The position numbers were made by a program, and so were the translations under genes. Shown piece by piece: positions 1 to 7,691 of a stretch of DNA of 64,000 nt. The stretch comes from JAGQYH01 sp041393015 (GTDB lineage: Bacteria; Bacteroidota; Bacteroidia; Chitinophagales; JADIYW01): NCBI GenBank assembly GCA_041393015.1, contig JAWKKV010000010.1:62001-126000 (forward strand). The letters are read 5' to 3'. Within the stretch, counting starts at the first letter, position 1; each line of letters begins with the position of its first letter. The notes beneath the pieces were generated by a model. The model did not search any database. It saw only the letters and a program-made list of their open reading frames with translations, and was not told the DNA's origin.

Positions 1-1054
1 GATGCCTGTATTAGGCACAAAAGCCTACTGGGACGGACTTGAGCTTAAATACAGAAGACTTCCAGGTATTAATAAGGTTAAAAGATTCGATGCCCTCGTT
101 TTTAATTATCCGGAAGGCGACACAGTAAGTGTTCAACATCAATCTAACCAAAGCTACTATTCTATTGTACGAGATGCACAGCAGAATTTAAAAAGAAGAG
201 ATATTAGTAGTGGTAATAAAGTTAGATCTGATGAGGCGTATTTAGCCGCTGCTAGAAAAAAAGTATGGGAGACTTACGATATCATCGACCGACCGGTTGA
301 TAAAAAGGAAAATTTCATTAAAAGATGTGTAGGTATTCCCGGTGATGAATTAGAAGTTAAACGAGGTGAGTTATGGATCAATGGTGAAAAAGCTTGGGTG
401 CCTAAGAATATGTATATGCCTTATAGAATTGCGACCAATAAACAAATTGATCGTTTAATTGAGAAGCAAAATATTGGGGATGATCAAAAAATAGATCGCC
501 AGTATTTTTACTTTTTAAATCAATCACAAGCAGAAGGATTAAAAAGCAATCCTGTAATTAATGATGTTGTTCCTTATTTAGAAGCTCCCGATGAGAATCT
601 AGATATTTATTGGCAATATGATTATATGGGATGGAATGTAGATAATATCGGTAAGATTATCATTCCGAAAAAAGGCTGGACAGTTACTTTAGATTCTTCT
701 AATATTAAGATCTACAAACGTGCTATTAGTGCATATGAAAAGAATGACTTAGTGATAGAAAACAATGAAGTGGTGAGCATTAATGGTGAAAAAACCAATC
801 AATATACTTTTAAAATGGATTATTACTTTTTGATGGGTGATAATAGACATAACTCAATTGATTCTAGATTTTGGGGATTTGTTCCGGAAGATCATATTGT
901 TGGAAAGCCATTGTTTGTATGGTTATCGATAGAACCAACAACTTGGGGTAATGGAATTCGTAATGATGCCGGTTTATTTGAAAGAATCAGATTTAAGCGT
1001 TTGTTTAAACCGGTGCATGGAAAGTATATTAATGGAGACATTCCTAGGGATTGA
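1..1054 (+). CDS. lepB: Signal peptidase I, C-terminal part (cut by window edge)
   Basis: Signal peptidase I (S26 family), the inner-membrane serine protease that removes signal peptides from exported proteins. The frame is open to base 1, so the Met at base 2 is internal, and the membrane anchor and catalytic Ser box lie upstream of the window. Visible are the general-base lysine box FIKRCVGIPGDELEV (Lys about residue 107 of the visible part) and the C-terminal box MGDNRHNSIDSRF (about 278-290), both diagnostic. About 150 residues are inserted between them, which is usual for the long Bacteroidota enzyme. The gene ends at TGA 1052-1054, 300 bp before fmt on the same strand. The assignment is secure; only the N-terminus is unknown. 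Confidence 0.93.
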   Translation, partial: MPVLGTKAYWDGLELKYRRLPGINKVKRFDALVFNYPEGDTVSVQHQSNQSYYSIVRDAQQNLKRRDISSGNKVRSDEAYLAAARKKVWETYDIIDRPVDKKENFIKRCVGIPGDELEVKRGELWINGEKAWVPKNMYMPYRIATNKQIDRLIEKQNIGDDQKIDRQYFYFLNQSQAEGLKSNPVINDVVPYLEAPDENLDIYWQYDYMGWNVDNIGKIIIPKKGWTVTLDSSNIKIYKRAISAYEKNDLVIENNEVVSINGEKTNQYTFKMDYYFLMGDNRHNSIDSRFWGFVPEDHIVGKPLFVWLSIEPTTWGNGIRNDAGLFERIRFKRLFKPVHGKYINGDIPRD

Positions 1055-1261
1055 TTAAAACTTTTAGACACTAATTTCACGGATTTTAGGATTGTTTAAT
1101 TCAATTATTCAAAAAGATTATTTTTTTTATTAGATTAAATCTATCGTCAATTTAGGTGGTTCTATTTTTTTTAAGTGCTTCCATTGATTTTTTATCGCAA
1201 AGCGATAATACGATTAGTGACATTTCAAAAGCAAACAAAATTAGCAGTATAAATCATCAAT

Positions 1262-1269
1262 TATATTTG
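1262..1269 (+). promoter_or_regulatory. Putative -7 box upstream of fmt
   Basis: TATATTTG matches the Bacteroidota -7 consensus TAnnTTTG and lies about 87 nt before the fmt start. No clear TTG -33 element is seen. The rest of the 300-bp gap between lepB and fmt (1055-1355) holds only a short TATCGC/GCGATA hairpin (1193-1207) and AT-rich sequence. Confidence 0.35.
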
Positions 1270-1355
1270 TGGGAATTAGCGAAATTCGTGTCTGCTTTTT
1301 TTATACCCAAAAATAATAAGTTACTTAAGAATTGCAATTCAATAAAATTACAACT

Positions 1356-2267
1356 ATGCGAATAATATTTATGGGAACGCCCGACTTTGCTGTGGCGAGT
1401 TTAGATATATTAGTTCAGAACAACTATAACATTGTTGGGGTGATTACAGCACCTGATAGAAAAGCCGGCAGAGGGAGACAAATTTCTGAATCTGCTGTCA
1501 AGAAATACGCTGTCGAACATGGTTTAAATATTCTACAACCCACCAACCTTAAAAACGAGGAATTCTTAACAGAGCTAGCTAATTTAAAAGCAGACCTTCA
1601 AATAGTAGTGGCTTTTAGAATGCTTCCTGAAGTAGTTTGGAATATGCCACCAAAAGGTACTTTTAATTTACACGCTTCTCTCCTGCCTCAGTATAGAGGC
1701 GCTGCTCCAATCAATTGGGCCATTATTAACGGAGAAACTGAAACCGGAGTAACCACTTTCTTTATCGACCATAAAATAGATACCGGAGATTTATTGTTTC
1801 AAGAAAAGGTAGCTATTCAACCGACAGAAAATGCAGGTCACCTACATGATAAACTAATGACCGTTGGAGCTGCTTTAGTATTGAAAACAGTTGTAGCGAT
1901 AGAAAGTAATGATACTCATCCTATTTCTCAAAAACAAGTAGTTGATATTAAACATGCTCCCAAAATATTCAAAGAAGATTGTTTGATTAATTGGACAGAC
2001 AGCACCACAAACATCTTTAATAAAATTAGAGGATTAAGTCCATATCCAGCTGCATTTACCTATTTAGATGATAAAGTTTTAAAGGTTTATGAAGTGAGCT
2101 TCCAACATACCATTCATAATTTTACTGCAGGTCATTTAGAAAGTGACGACAAAACTTATATTCGATTTTACACCAGTGATGGCTATATTGACCTTTTAGA
2201 ATTACAATTAGAAGGTAAGAAAAGAATGGCGGTAGAAGATTTTTTAAGAGGGTATAGTATTGAGTAG
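1356..2267 (+). CDS. fmt: Methionyl-tRNA formyltransferase
   Basis: Transfers a formyl group from 10-formyl-tetrahydrofolate to Met-tRNAfMet for translation initiation in the cytoplasm. The protein opens with MRIIFMGTPDFA, the standard Fmt N-terminus, and carries the catalytic/folate-binding block NLHASLLPQYRGAAPINWAI near residue 107, followed by TGVTTFFIDHKIDTGD. At 303 residues it is close to family length, and the C-terminal tRNA-binding domain is present. I chose ATG 1356 because the open frame could extend to TTG 1332, but that would add eight residues with no family counterpart. It follows lepB on the same strand after a 300-bp gap and probably has its own promoter. Confidence 0.95.
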   Translation: MRIIFMGTPDFAVASLDILVQNNYNIVGVITAPDRKAGRGRQISESAVKKYAVEHGLNILQPTNLKNEEFLTELANLKADLQIVVAFRMLPEVVWNMPPKGTFNLHASLLPQYRGAAPINWAIINGETETGVTTFFIDHKIDTGDLLFQEKVAIQPTENAGHLHDKLMTVGAALVLKTVVAIESNDTHPISQKQVVDIKHAPKIFKEDCLINWTDSTTNIFNKIRGLSPYPAAFTYLDDKVLKVYEVSFQHTIHNFTAGHLESDDKTYIRFYTSDGYIDLLELQLEGKKRMAVEDFLRGYSIE

Positions 2268-2442
2268 TGAGTATTTGGTATCTCGTATCTAAAAATTATC
2301 AATTGAAGAATAAAGACAAACAATTTCAAAAATCTACTAGCTGCATTCGTTAATCGTCATAACTTTTACTTTTAAGCATAAGATATTGGTGCTTTATTTA
2401 GGCAAATCACTTCAATAGAGAAAACAATATAAGATAGAGAAT

Positions 2443-2473
2443 AAAAAAACCCCACTCACTTTCGTAAGCAGGG
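2443..2473 (-). terminator. Strong intrinsic terminator
   Basis: On the minus strand CCCTGCTTAC, a GAAA tetraloop and GTGAGTGGGG pair over all 10 positions (including G-U pairs) and are followed directly by seven T. It would stop transcripts from der or from the small RNA before they run into the convergent fmt gene. Confidence 0.8.
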
Positions 2474-2551
2474 ATAGTTATGTTTCGATAGATGCTCGTT
2501 CTCGCACATTAGCCTTCTATTCCTTACTGCTGTGCTTTTTCGCTTTCTTAT
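2443..2551 (-). ncRNA. Putative structured small RNA (about 108 nt) downstream of der
   Basis: An intergenic unit on the minus strand with a TATATTTA -7-like box at 2558-2565, a TTG about 20 nt further upstream, a folded body and a strong terminator (2443-2473). Body pairings I can draw are ATAGAT with ATCTAT near its two ends and GCACA with TGTGC inside. It contains the 17-nt block AGAAAGCGAAAAAGCAC (2532-2548) and AAGGCTAAT (2508-2516), both also found in the longer RNA at 18750-19178 in the same order. It could instead be the 3' UTR of der, which ends at 2638. Inference only; no known family was recognised. Confidence 0.4.
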
Positions 2552-2637
2552 CTATTTTAAATATATATAAAACAGATTAAATTCACAATTAATTAACGTA
2601 TATTTTTTAACTAAATATGTTTTTGATGTCGCTTTCT

Positions 2638-3942
2638 CTATTTCTTCCTCATATAAATATTAATTGGAACACCAGATAGATCATACAATTCTCTTAATCT
2701 ATTTTCTAGATAATTCTTGTAAGGTCTCTTTACATACTCTGGATGATTACAAAAGAAAGCAAAGGAAATCGCTCTCGTCGGTAATTGTGTAACGTATTTA
2801 ATTTTGATATACTCTCCTCTGTAAGCCGGTGGCGGATACTTCTCAATAACTTTTAACATCTTCTCATTAAGATCTGATGTCGGAATCTTAATTTGAGTAG
2901 CATCATAAACTTTTAAAACCAATTCAATGGCTTTAAATATTCTTTGTTTCTCTTTAGCTGAGATAAAAATGATGGGAACATCATTGAATGGTTCAATCTT
3001 AGCGCGAATCGTATCCTCAAATTTCTTTAAGGTCATCGTTTCTTTCTCAATTAAATCCCATTTATTAACGACAATTACTACACCTTTACGCTTCTCTTCT
3101 ATCAATTTAAAGATCTGCATATCTTGCGCCTCAATTCCAACAGTTGCATCTAATACTAGAATACAAACATCTGCATCATCAATTGACTTAATAGCTCTGA
3201 TTACGGAATAAAACTCTAAGTTCTCATGGACTTTGGCCTTCTTTCTAATACCAGCAGTATCAATTAACAGAAAGTCCTTATTGAAAAGGTTGTAACGAGT
3301 ATGAATAGCATCTCTTGTCGTTCCAGCAATATCAGTTACAATATTTCTTTCTTGCCCGACTAAAGCGTTCAACAAAGTTGATTTTCCAACATTTGGCTGA
3401 CCTAAAATGGTAATTTTTGGAATATCAATTACTTCAAATTCATCATCTTCCGGAATAAATTCCACTACTCTATCCAATACTTCACCAGTTCCAGTTCCAC
3501 TGATGCTCGATAAGAACAACGTTTCCTCGAAACCTAGTCCATAGAACTCACTGGCCATAAGGCTCCTATTGTGATTATCTACTTTATTTACGGCCAAGAT
3601 CACAGGTTTACCTGAACGTCTTAAAACCTTTGCCATTTCGTCATCTAAATCAGTAATACCTGTTAAAGCATCTGTCATAAAAATTATGAGTGAGGCTTCG
3701 TCTACCGCTATTTGCACTTGATCTTTGATAGCTTTTTCAAATATATCATCAGAATGAGGCACAAATCCACCTGTATCAATTACGTTGAATGTTTTACCAT
3801 TCCATATGGTCACTCCATATTGTCTATCTCTGGTTACGCCACTTAAATCGTCGGTAATGGCCTGTCTCGCCCCAACCAACCTATTAAATAAAGTTGATTT
3901 TCCTACGTTTGGTCGTCCTACTATTGCTACTGTAAAGCTCAT
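2638..3942 (-). CDS. der: GTPase Der (EngA)
   Basis: Tandem-domain GTPase needed for maturation of the 50S ribosomal subunit. Two complete G domains are visible: G1 motifs GRPNVGKST at residues 9-17 and GQPNVGKST at 181-189, with DTGG (56-59) and NKVD (119-122) in the first domain and DTAG and NKWD in the second. The C-terminal KH-like domain ends in IYMRKK. At 434 residues it is of normal length. ATG 3942 is preceded by a perfect TACATTTG box only 4 nt away, so the mRNA is probably leaderless. The gene lies downstream of era on the same strand, separated by 227 bp holding a palindromic repeat; the two are separate GTPases of ribosome assembly. Confidence 0.97.
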   Translation of the reverse strand: MSFTVAIVGRPNVGKSTLFNRLVGARQAITDDLSGVTRDRQYGVTIWNGKTFNVIDTGGFVPHSDDIFEKAIKDQVQIAVDEASLIIFMTDALTGITDLDDEMAKVLRRSGKPVILAVNKVDNHNRSLMASEFYGLGFEETLFLSSISGTGTGEVLDRVVEFIPEDDEFEVIDIPKITILGQPNVGKSTLLNALVGQERNIVTDIAGTTRDAIHTRYNLFNKDFLLIDTAGIRKKAKVHENLEFYSVIRAIKSIDDADVCILVLDATVGIEAQDMQIFKLIEEKRKGVVIVVNKWDLIEKETMTLKKFEDTIRAKIEPFNDVPIIFISAKEKQRIFKAIELVLKVYDATQIKIPTSDLNEKMLKVIEKYPPPAYRGEYIKIKYVTQLPTRAISFAFFCNHPEYVKRPYKNYLENRLRELYDLSGVPINIYMRKK

Positions 3943-3946
3943 ACTG

Positions 3947-3954
3947 CAAATGTA
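3947..3954 (-). promoter_or_regulatory. -7 box of der, 4 nt before ATG
   Basis: TACATTTG (minus strand), a perfect TAnnTTTG box, then CAGT, then ATG 3942. A TTG lies 24 nt upstream (3979-3981), slightly further than the usual 17-23 nt. The spacing implies transcription starting at or next to the start codon. Confidence 0.55.
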
Positions 3955-4060
3955 CGATTAATAGTTATGAGTGGAATTCAAAATTTCTAAAATCACCAAT
4001 CGTTAATCTGCATTCGTTAATTTTTTAATCTGATGATGAGTAAACCGGTGTCTTACATAA

Positions 4061-4140
4061 AACCCACCTCTGATTTTTAAACCAAATCATAGATTTGGAA
4101 AAATCTTCTCCTCCATGGAGGAGAGTTTAATTGCATAGCT
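4061..4140. repeat. Dispersed palindromic intergenic repeat, copy 1
   Basis: Begins AACCCACCTCTGATTTT, contains the hairpin CCAAATC/GATTTGG (4082-4098) and the perfect 18-bp palindrome TCTCCTCCATGGAGGAGA (4107-4124). A related element, again starting AACCCACCTCTAATTTT and ending with ACTCCTCC, lies at 23973-24060. Both are immediately downstream of a minus-strand gene (era here). Variants of such hairpin plus GAGGTGGGTTTT elements are common between Bacteroidota genes. Confidence 0.55.
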
Positions 4141-4169
4141 TTATAAGAAATTCTTAGATTAGAATATAA

Positions 4170-5066
4170 CTAAGATCGATAACCCAATCGTTTTAACATA
4201 TTGTCATCGTCTCGCCAATTCTCCTTCACACGAACAAACAACTCCAAGTAAATTTGTTTCCCGAAAAATGCCTCAGCATCCTTTCTAGCTTCTGTGCCTA
4301 CTTTTTTCAACATGCTGCCGCCTTTCCCAATTACAATTGACTTTTGAGATTTTCTATTCACAAAAATTTCCGCTCTAATTCTTATGATGGCTTCTTCCTC
4401 TTTGAACGATTCAATCACTACTTCGCAGGAATAAGGAATTTCTTGTTTGTAATTCAACAGAATTTTTTCCCTGATAATTTCTTCAACAAAAAATCTTTCC
4501 GGCTTATCGGTTAATGCATCTTTGGGATAATAACCCGGCGATTCCGGCACTTTATCTACAATCCAGTTAAAAACACCTGCCGCATCTTCAGGGTTTAATG
4601 CTGAAATAAATCGCAGTTCAATATTCGAAGATTTGGATAAATCCATTTCCCATCTGCTTTTTAAAACCGCTAATTCTTCTGCATCCTTTATGGTATCGAC
4701 CTTATTGATCAAAATTAAAGTTGGTATTTTGCTGTTTTCTAAGATTTTCAAAAACTCATCCGGCTGATTATCAGGCTTATCCTTTATTTCCGCCATATAT
4801 AAAAACACATCGGCGTCTTCCATAGAGGTTCTTACAAAAGACATCATGGATTCTTGCATTTTATAATTGGGCTTAATGATGCCGGGTGTATCTGAAAATA
4901 TGATTTGAAAATCATCGCCATTGACAATACCTAAAATTCGGTGACGCGTGGTTTGCGCTTTAGAAGTGATGATAGAAAGCTTCTCGCCTACTAACTCATT
5001 CATTAAAGTTGATTTCCCAACATTGGGTTTCCCTAAAATATTTACAAATCCTGCCTTATGTGTCAT
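4170..5066 (-). CDS. era: GTPase Era
   Basis: Small GTPase that binds 16S rRNA and assists 30S subunit maturation. G1 GKPNVGKST (residues 12-20), G3 DTPG (59-62) and G4 NKVD (121-124) are present, followed by the C-terminal KH RNA-binding domain with the GKGG loop (near residue 246) and the family signature YLELFVRVKENWR. The length of 298 is normal. The start at ATG 5066 gives the standard N-terminus KAGFVNILGKPNVGKS and lies 6 nt after a TATTTTTG box, suggesting a leaderless transcript. der follows downstream on the same strand. Confidence 0.97.
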   Translation of the reverse strand: MTHKAGFVNILGKPNVGKSTLMNELVGEKLSIITSKAQTTRHRILGIVNGDDFQIIFSDTPGIIKPNYKMQESMMSFVRTSMEDADVFLYMAEIKDKPDNQPDEFLKILENSKIPTLILINKVDTIKDAEELAVLKSRWEMDLSKSSNIELRFISALNPEDAAGVFNWIVDKVPESPGYYPKDALTDKPERFFVEEIIREKILLNYKQEIPYSCEVVIESFKEEEAIIRIRAEIFVNRKSQKSIVIGKGGSMLKKVGTEARKDAEAFFGKQIYLELFVRVKENWRDDDNMLKRLGYRS

Positions 5067-5072
5067 TACTTA

Positions 5073-5080
5073 CAAAAATA
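5073..5080 (-). promoter_or_regulatory. -7 box of era, 6 nt before ATG
   Basis: TATTTTTG on the minus strand matches TAnnTTTG, followed by TAAGTA and ATG 5066. No good TTG -33 element is visible. The position predicts a leaderless or nearly leaderless era mRNA. Confidence 0.5.
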
Positions 5081-5129
5081 GGAAAGGCAGATGGCTTTGT
5101 CCTATAAAATTTTCTATTTATGGAATTTA

Positions 5130-5226
5130 ACCACAAAAGGCACTATGACTTTAATGATAATAGAATGAGTTGATTATTTACTTTGTGTCCTGAGTGCCTC
5201 CTTTGAGTCCTTAGTGGTGAAATTTA
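5130..5226. repeat. Dispersed repeat of the ACCACTAAGGACACAAAGG type
   Basis: The stretch reads TTTAACCACAAAAGGCACT at its left end and, on the minus strand from its right end, TTCACCACTAAGGACTCAAA followed by GGCACTCAGGACACAAAG. A related stretch, AACCACAAAAATCACTAAG followed by GGCACTAAGGACACAG, occurs at 46936-46978. It fills most of the gap between era and the HU-SPOR gene. No coding content is seen. Confidence 0.4.
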
Positions 5227-5238
5227 ATTGATGTAAAA

Positions 5239-6285
5239 TCAACCACCAACCATCCAAGCATCAGGATTAACATTGGCTCTTACTTCTTGAAGTTTAGTGT
5301 CCTTATTGGTATTGTTGGCATCAAACACTAAGGCTACTCTAGTATAGCCATTTGGCCCCTCTAGCGTTTGTACGGCAAAACCTTTGGCTTCCATATTAGC
5401 AATTTCTCGATTCATTCTAATATCATCCAAAAATGACCCTACTATAATATGGTATTGTGATGATTCCAAAACACTTACAGCTTCTTCTACTTGCGTTACT
5501 ACATCAGTTGTTTCTGCAATAGCTTCTACCACTTGGGCTTCGTATAAATGAACATCGCTAAGTTTAGGTTGAGCTAAGTCGATATTGTTTTCAATAGCAG
5601 CTACTCCTTCAAAAATTTCCACCTTTTGCTGAACCGGAAACAATGATAATTGATCGCCACTCACATTGCCATTAAATAAACTAATACCTACGGTGGTCAT
5701 AATAAAACCCATACCGATTACGGCTGCTGCTCTAAAAAACCAAGGTTGATATTCTTTTTCTTTGACAACTGTTAATTCGTGTTCTTCAACCGGCTCGTTT
5801 AATACATTTACCGTTTCCGCTGTGGCAATATCAATTACTTTTTCTTGGTTTGTTTCAAAAGCTTCTTTGATTCGCTGAATCGGTTCCGCCACCACTCTTT
5901 CCAAACCATAACTTTCTAAAAGTAAATTTTCTTTTAGAATGGGTAAAAATTGATAGTTGCCGGAAACATCTAATTGAAGTTTGCCAATGCCAGAAAAAAG
6001 ATAGAAATCATGATCGTTTAAAGCTTCTTGAATCTCTTCAATAAAGTCTAACACTTTTGCTTTAGCTTTTGCTTGACTAATCCCTTTTTGGGTAACCAAA
6101 TAATTGATTAATAAACCATCATCTTCTCTAAGTGATTGATTAAAAGCGATTTTCTTACTTGGCGCAGCAATAGTTCCGGTAGATATACTTCTTTTCGCTG
6201 GCTCATAATGTGTAATGAAACCACCCAGTGTTGGGATAATCACATAATCGTGAAAGCGTAAAAGATCTTTGATGTATGCTACCAT
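5239..6285 (-). CDS. HU-CCDC81-like and SPOR domain membrane protein
   Basis: Envelope protein likely linked to cell division or peptidoglycan. The N-terminal about 130 residues (VAYIKDLLRFHDYVIIPTLG and onward) match the bacterial HU-CCDC81 domain pair, related to HU DNA-binding folds. A single membrane segment follows near residues 183-203 (FFRAAAVIGMGFIMTTVGIS), then a low-complexity linker, then a C-terminal SPOR domain (YHIIVGSFLDDIRMNREIAN, about residues 277-345) expected to bind denuded glycan strands in the periplasm. This combination is typical of Bacteroidota. I chose ATG 6285, not the upstream TTG 6294, because a perfect TAACTTTG promoter box spans 6292-6299. The HU-like part may bind something other than DNA. 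Confidence 0.85.
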   Translation of the reverse strand: MVAYIKDLLRFHDYVIIPTLGGFITHYEPAKRSISTGTIAAPSKKIAFNQSLREDDGLLINYLVTQKGISQAKAKAKVLDFIEEIQEALNDHDFYLFSGIGKLQLDVSGNYQFLPILKENLLLESYGLERVVAEPIQRIKEAFETNQEKVIDIATAETVNVLNEPVEEHELTVVKEKEYQPWFFRAAAVIGMGFIMTTVGISLFNGNVSGDQLSLFPVQQKVEIFEGVAAIENNIDLAQPKLSDVHLYEAQVVEAIAETTDVVTQVEEAVSVLESSQYHIIVGSFLDDIRMNREIANMEAKGFAVQTLEGPNGYTRVALVFDANNTNKDTKLQEVRANVNPDAWMVGG

Positions 6286-6291
6286 GTGCCG

Positions 6292-6299
6292 CAAAGTTA
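6292..6299 (-). promoter_or_regulatory. -7 box of the HU-SPOR gene, 6 nt before ATG
   Basis: TAACTTTG on the minus strand matches TAnnTTTG exactly, followed by CGGCAC and ATG 6285. It overlaps the alternative TTG start, which argues for the shorter protein. Confidence 0.5.
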
Positions 6300-6352
6300 T
6301 CCAACTTTGTTGATTTTTATACCATCAAAAGTGAAGAAAATATCAACAGTTT

Positions 6353-6424
6353 TATTTTTTAAGTGTCTAAAGCCTGTCTACCGATTTAGGTAGATTACAG
6401 GTGCGCTAAAGTGCCTAAAGTTAT
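6353..6424. repeat. Relative of the ACTTTAGGCACTT intergenic repeat with hairpin
   Basis: Minus strand reads AACTTTAGGCACTTTAGCGC, then a hairpin formed by CCTG/CAGG and TCTACC/GGTAGA, then GGCTTTAGACACTT. The same ACTTTAGGCACTT core occurs in the two direct repeats flanking the PI-PLC-like gene (47369-47407, 48448-48486). Confidence 0.4.
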
Positions 6425-6486
6425 CCTTAAATATCAACTAAGTGTATTTGTCAAATCAATATCAATTCCTTTTTAAAAAACTAAAA

Positions 6487-6498
6487 TGATCCAAATCA
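6487..6498 (+). promoter_or_regulatory. FNR-like operator 1 upstream of di-heme peroxidase
   Basis: TGATCCAAATCA contains TGAT-N4-ATCA, the core of the FNR consensus TTGAT-N4-ATCAA. It is centred 32 bp (about three helical turns) from a second site and about 73 bp before the peroxidase start. Binding of a Crp/Fnr-family regulator is inferred. Confidence 0.5.
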
Positions 6499-6517
6499 CT
6501 TCTATTGCCACTCCTAA

Positions 6518-6531
6518 GTGATATAAGTCAC
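6518..6531 (+). promoter_or_regulatory. FNR/CRP-like operator 2 upstream of di-heme peroxidase
   Basis: GTGATATAAGTCAC is a GTGA-N6-TCAC palindrome, the Crp/Fnr family half-site arrangement, one base from TGAT-N4-ATCA in its inner half. Together with site 1 it suggests oxygen- or redox-responsive control of the peroxidase. Confidence 0.5.
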
Positions 6532-6560
6532 ATTCCATTTTAAGGATTATAATTAATATT

Positions 6561-6578
6561 GAGCCATGAAAATGGCTC
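6561..6578 (+). promoter_or_regulatory. Hairpin sequestering the peroxidase start codon
   Basis: GAGCCAT-GAAA-ATGGCTC is a perfect 7-bp stem with a GAAA loop; the start ATG 6566 and the in-frame ATG 6572 both lie in the stem or loop. It could limit translation initiation. It may also be chance. Confidence 0.4.
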
Positions 6579-7540
6579 GCTCTATCGGTGTTATTCTATT
6601 TTTAATTGCTTTTGCTCAATTACAAATAGCGAGTACAATAATTATAGATGAAAAGCCGCAAACAAGAGTAGAATTAGGTAAAAAGCTATTTTTTGACCCT
6701 ATTCTTTCTGCTGACAATACCATTTCTTGCGCCAGTTGTCATCAACCTAAGTTTGCTTATGGTGATAATAAACCTTTTTCTTTGGGTGTAAACGATAGTG
6801 TTGGCGTTAGAAATACTCCTTCTGTAATGAATATGTCGAGCCGTCCAATCTTCTTTCACGATGGCAGAGCTTCAAGTCTAGAAAGCCAAGCAGTTATGCC
6901 CATTGAAAATCCAATAGAGATGAATTTATCTATGGAAGAAGCGGTAGAAAAAGTGAAAGCCAACGAGGAATATTTTGAATTGTTTAGCGAATTGTATCAT
7001 GCCGAACCAACCAAATTTAATATCACCCATGCGTTGGCTGAATTTCAACGTAGCTTAGAAAGTGATGGAAGTGCACCTTTTGATTTGTGGGCAACAAACA
7101 CCGATGAAACGGTACTTAGTGAAAGCCAACTAAGGGGAAGATTAATTTTTATCTCTAACAAATCTAAATGTTTTGATTGTCATTTTGGTCCTGATTTTAC
7201 TGGTGATGAGTTTAGAAATATTGGCTTGTATGATGGAATCAATTTAGTAGATAAAGGAAGATTTGAGATTACAAAAGATTCTAGTGATTTAGGAAAATTT
7301 AAAGTACCTGTGCTTAGAAATGTTGCTCTCACCGCTCCTTATATGCACAATGGAATGTTCCAAACATTGGAAGAGGTAATAGACTATTACAATAATCCTT
7401 ACGATTTCGTTGAAGCGCCTATCAATATGGATCCATTGATGACAGAACCTTTAAATCTCACCCAACAAGAGAAAGAAGATTTGGTTAACTTCTTACATTC
7501 TTTAACGGATGAAAACATTCCATTTAGAGAAGAATTTTAA
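6566..7540 (+). CDS. Di-heme cytochrome c peroxidase (CcpA/MauG family)
   Basis: Periplasmic di-heme enzyme that reduces hydrogen peroxide with electrons from small c-type cytochromes. An N-terminal signal peptide (ARSIGVILFLIAFAQLQIAS) is followed by two c-heme motifs, CASCH (residues 55-59) and CFDCH (202-206), and the conserved blocks VRNTPSVMN, FFHDGR, VPVLRNVALTAPYMHNG and LEEVIDYYN of the family. Length 324 is typical. Two FNR-like boxes lie upstream, consistent with control by low oxygen. The start codon is inside a perfect hairpin (6561-6578), and an in-frame second ATG (6572) is in its other arm, so the exact start is uncertain by two codons. Gene order gives no operon partner. Confidence 0.92.
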   Translation: MKMARSIGVILFLIAFAQLQIASTIIIDEKPQTRVELGKKLFFDPILSADNTISCASCHQPKFAYGDNKPFSLGVNDSVGVRNTPSVMNMSSRPIFFHDGRASSLESQAVMPIENPIEMNLSMEEAVEKVKANEEYFELFSELYHAEPTKFNITHALAEFQRSLESDGSAPFDLWATNTDETVLSESQLRGRLIFISNKSKCFDCHFGPDFTGDEFRNIGLYDGINLVDKGRFEITKDSSDLGKFKVPVLRNVALTAPYMHNGMFQTLEEVIDYYNNPYDFVEAPINMDPLMTEPLNLTQQEKEDLVNFLHSLTDENIPFREEF

Positions 7541-7691
7541 AAAATCTGTTTGTAATTAGTTTTACGTATCCCTCCTCTTAACATTAAAAGAAAAGATTAT
7601 ATTACTTTAGAGGCATAAAAAAATGGCAGTGCAGATTAATTGTACAACCATTACTGCAATTAGATTTTTAATTCCCCATGAGCAATAGCTA

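Noticed and set aside
1193..1207. TATCGC-AAA-GCGATA hairpin upstream of fmt as a terminator
   Set aside because: Low GC, only 6 bp and no T-tract follows; not enough to call.
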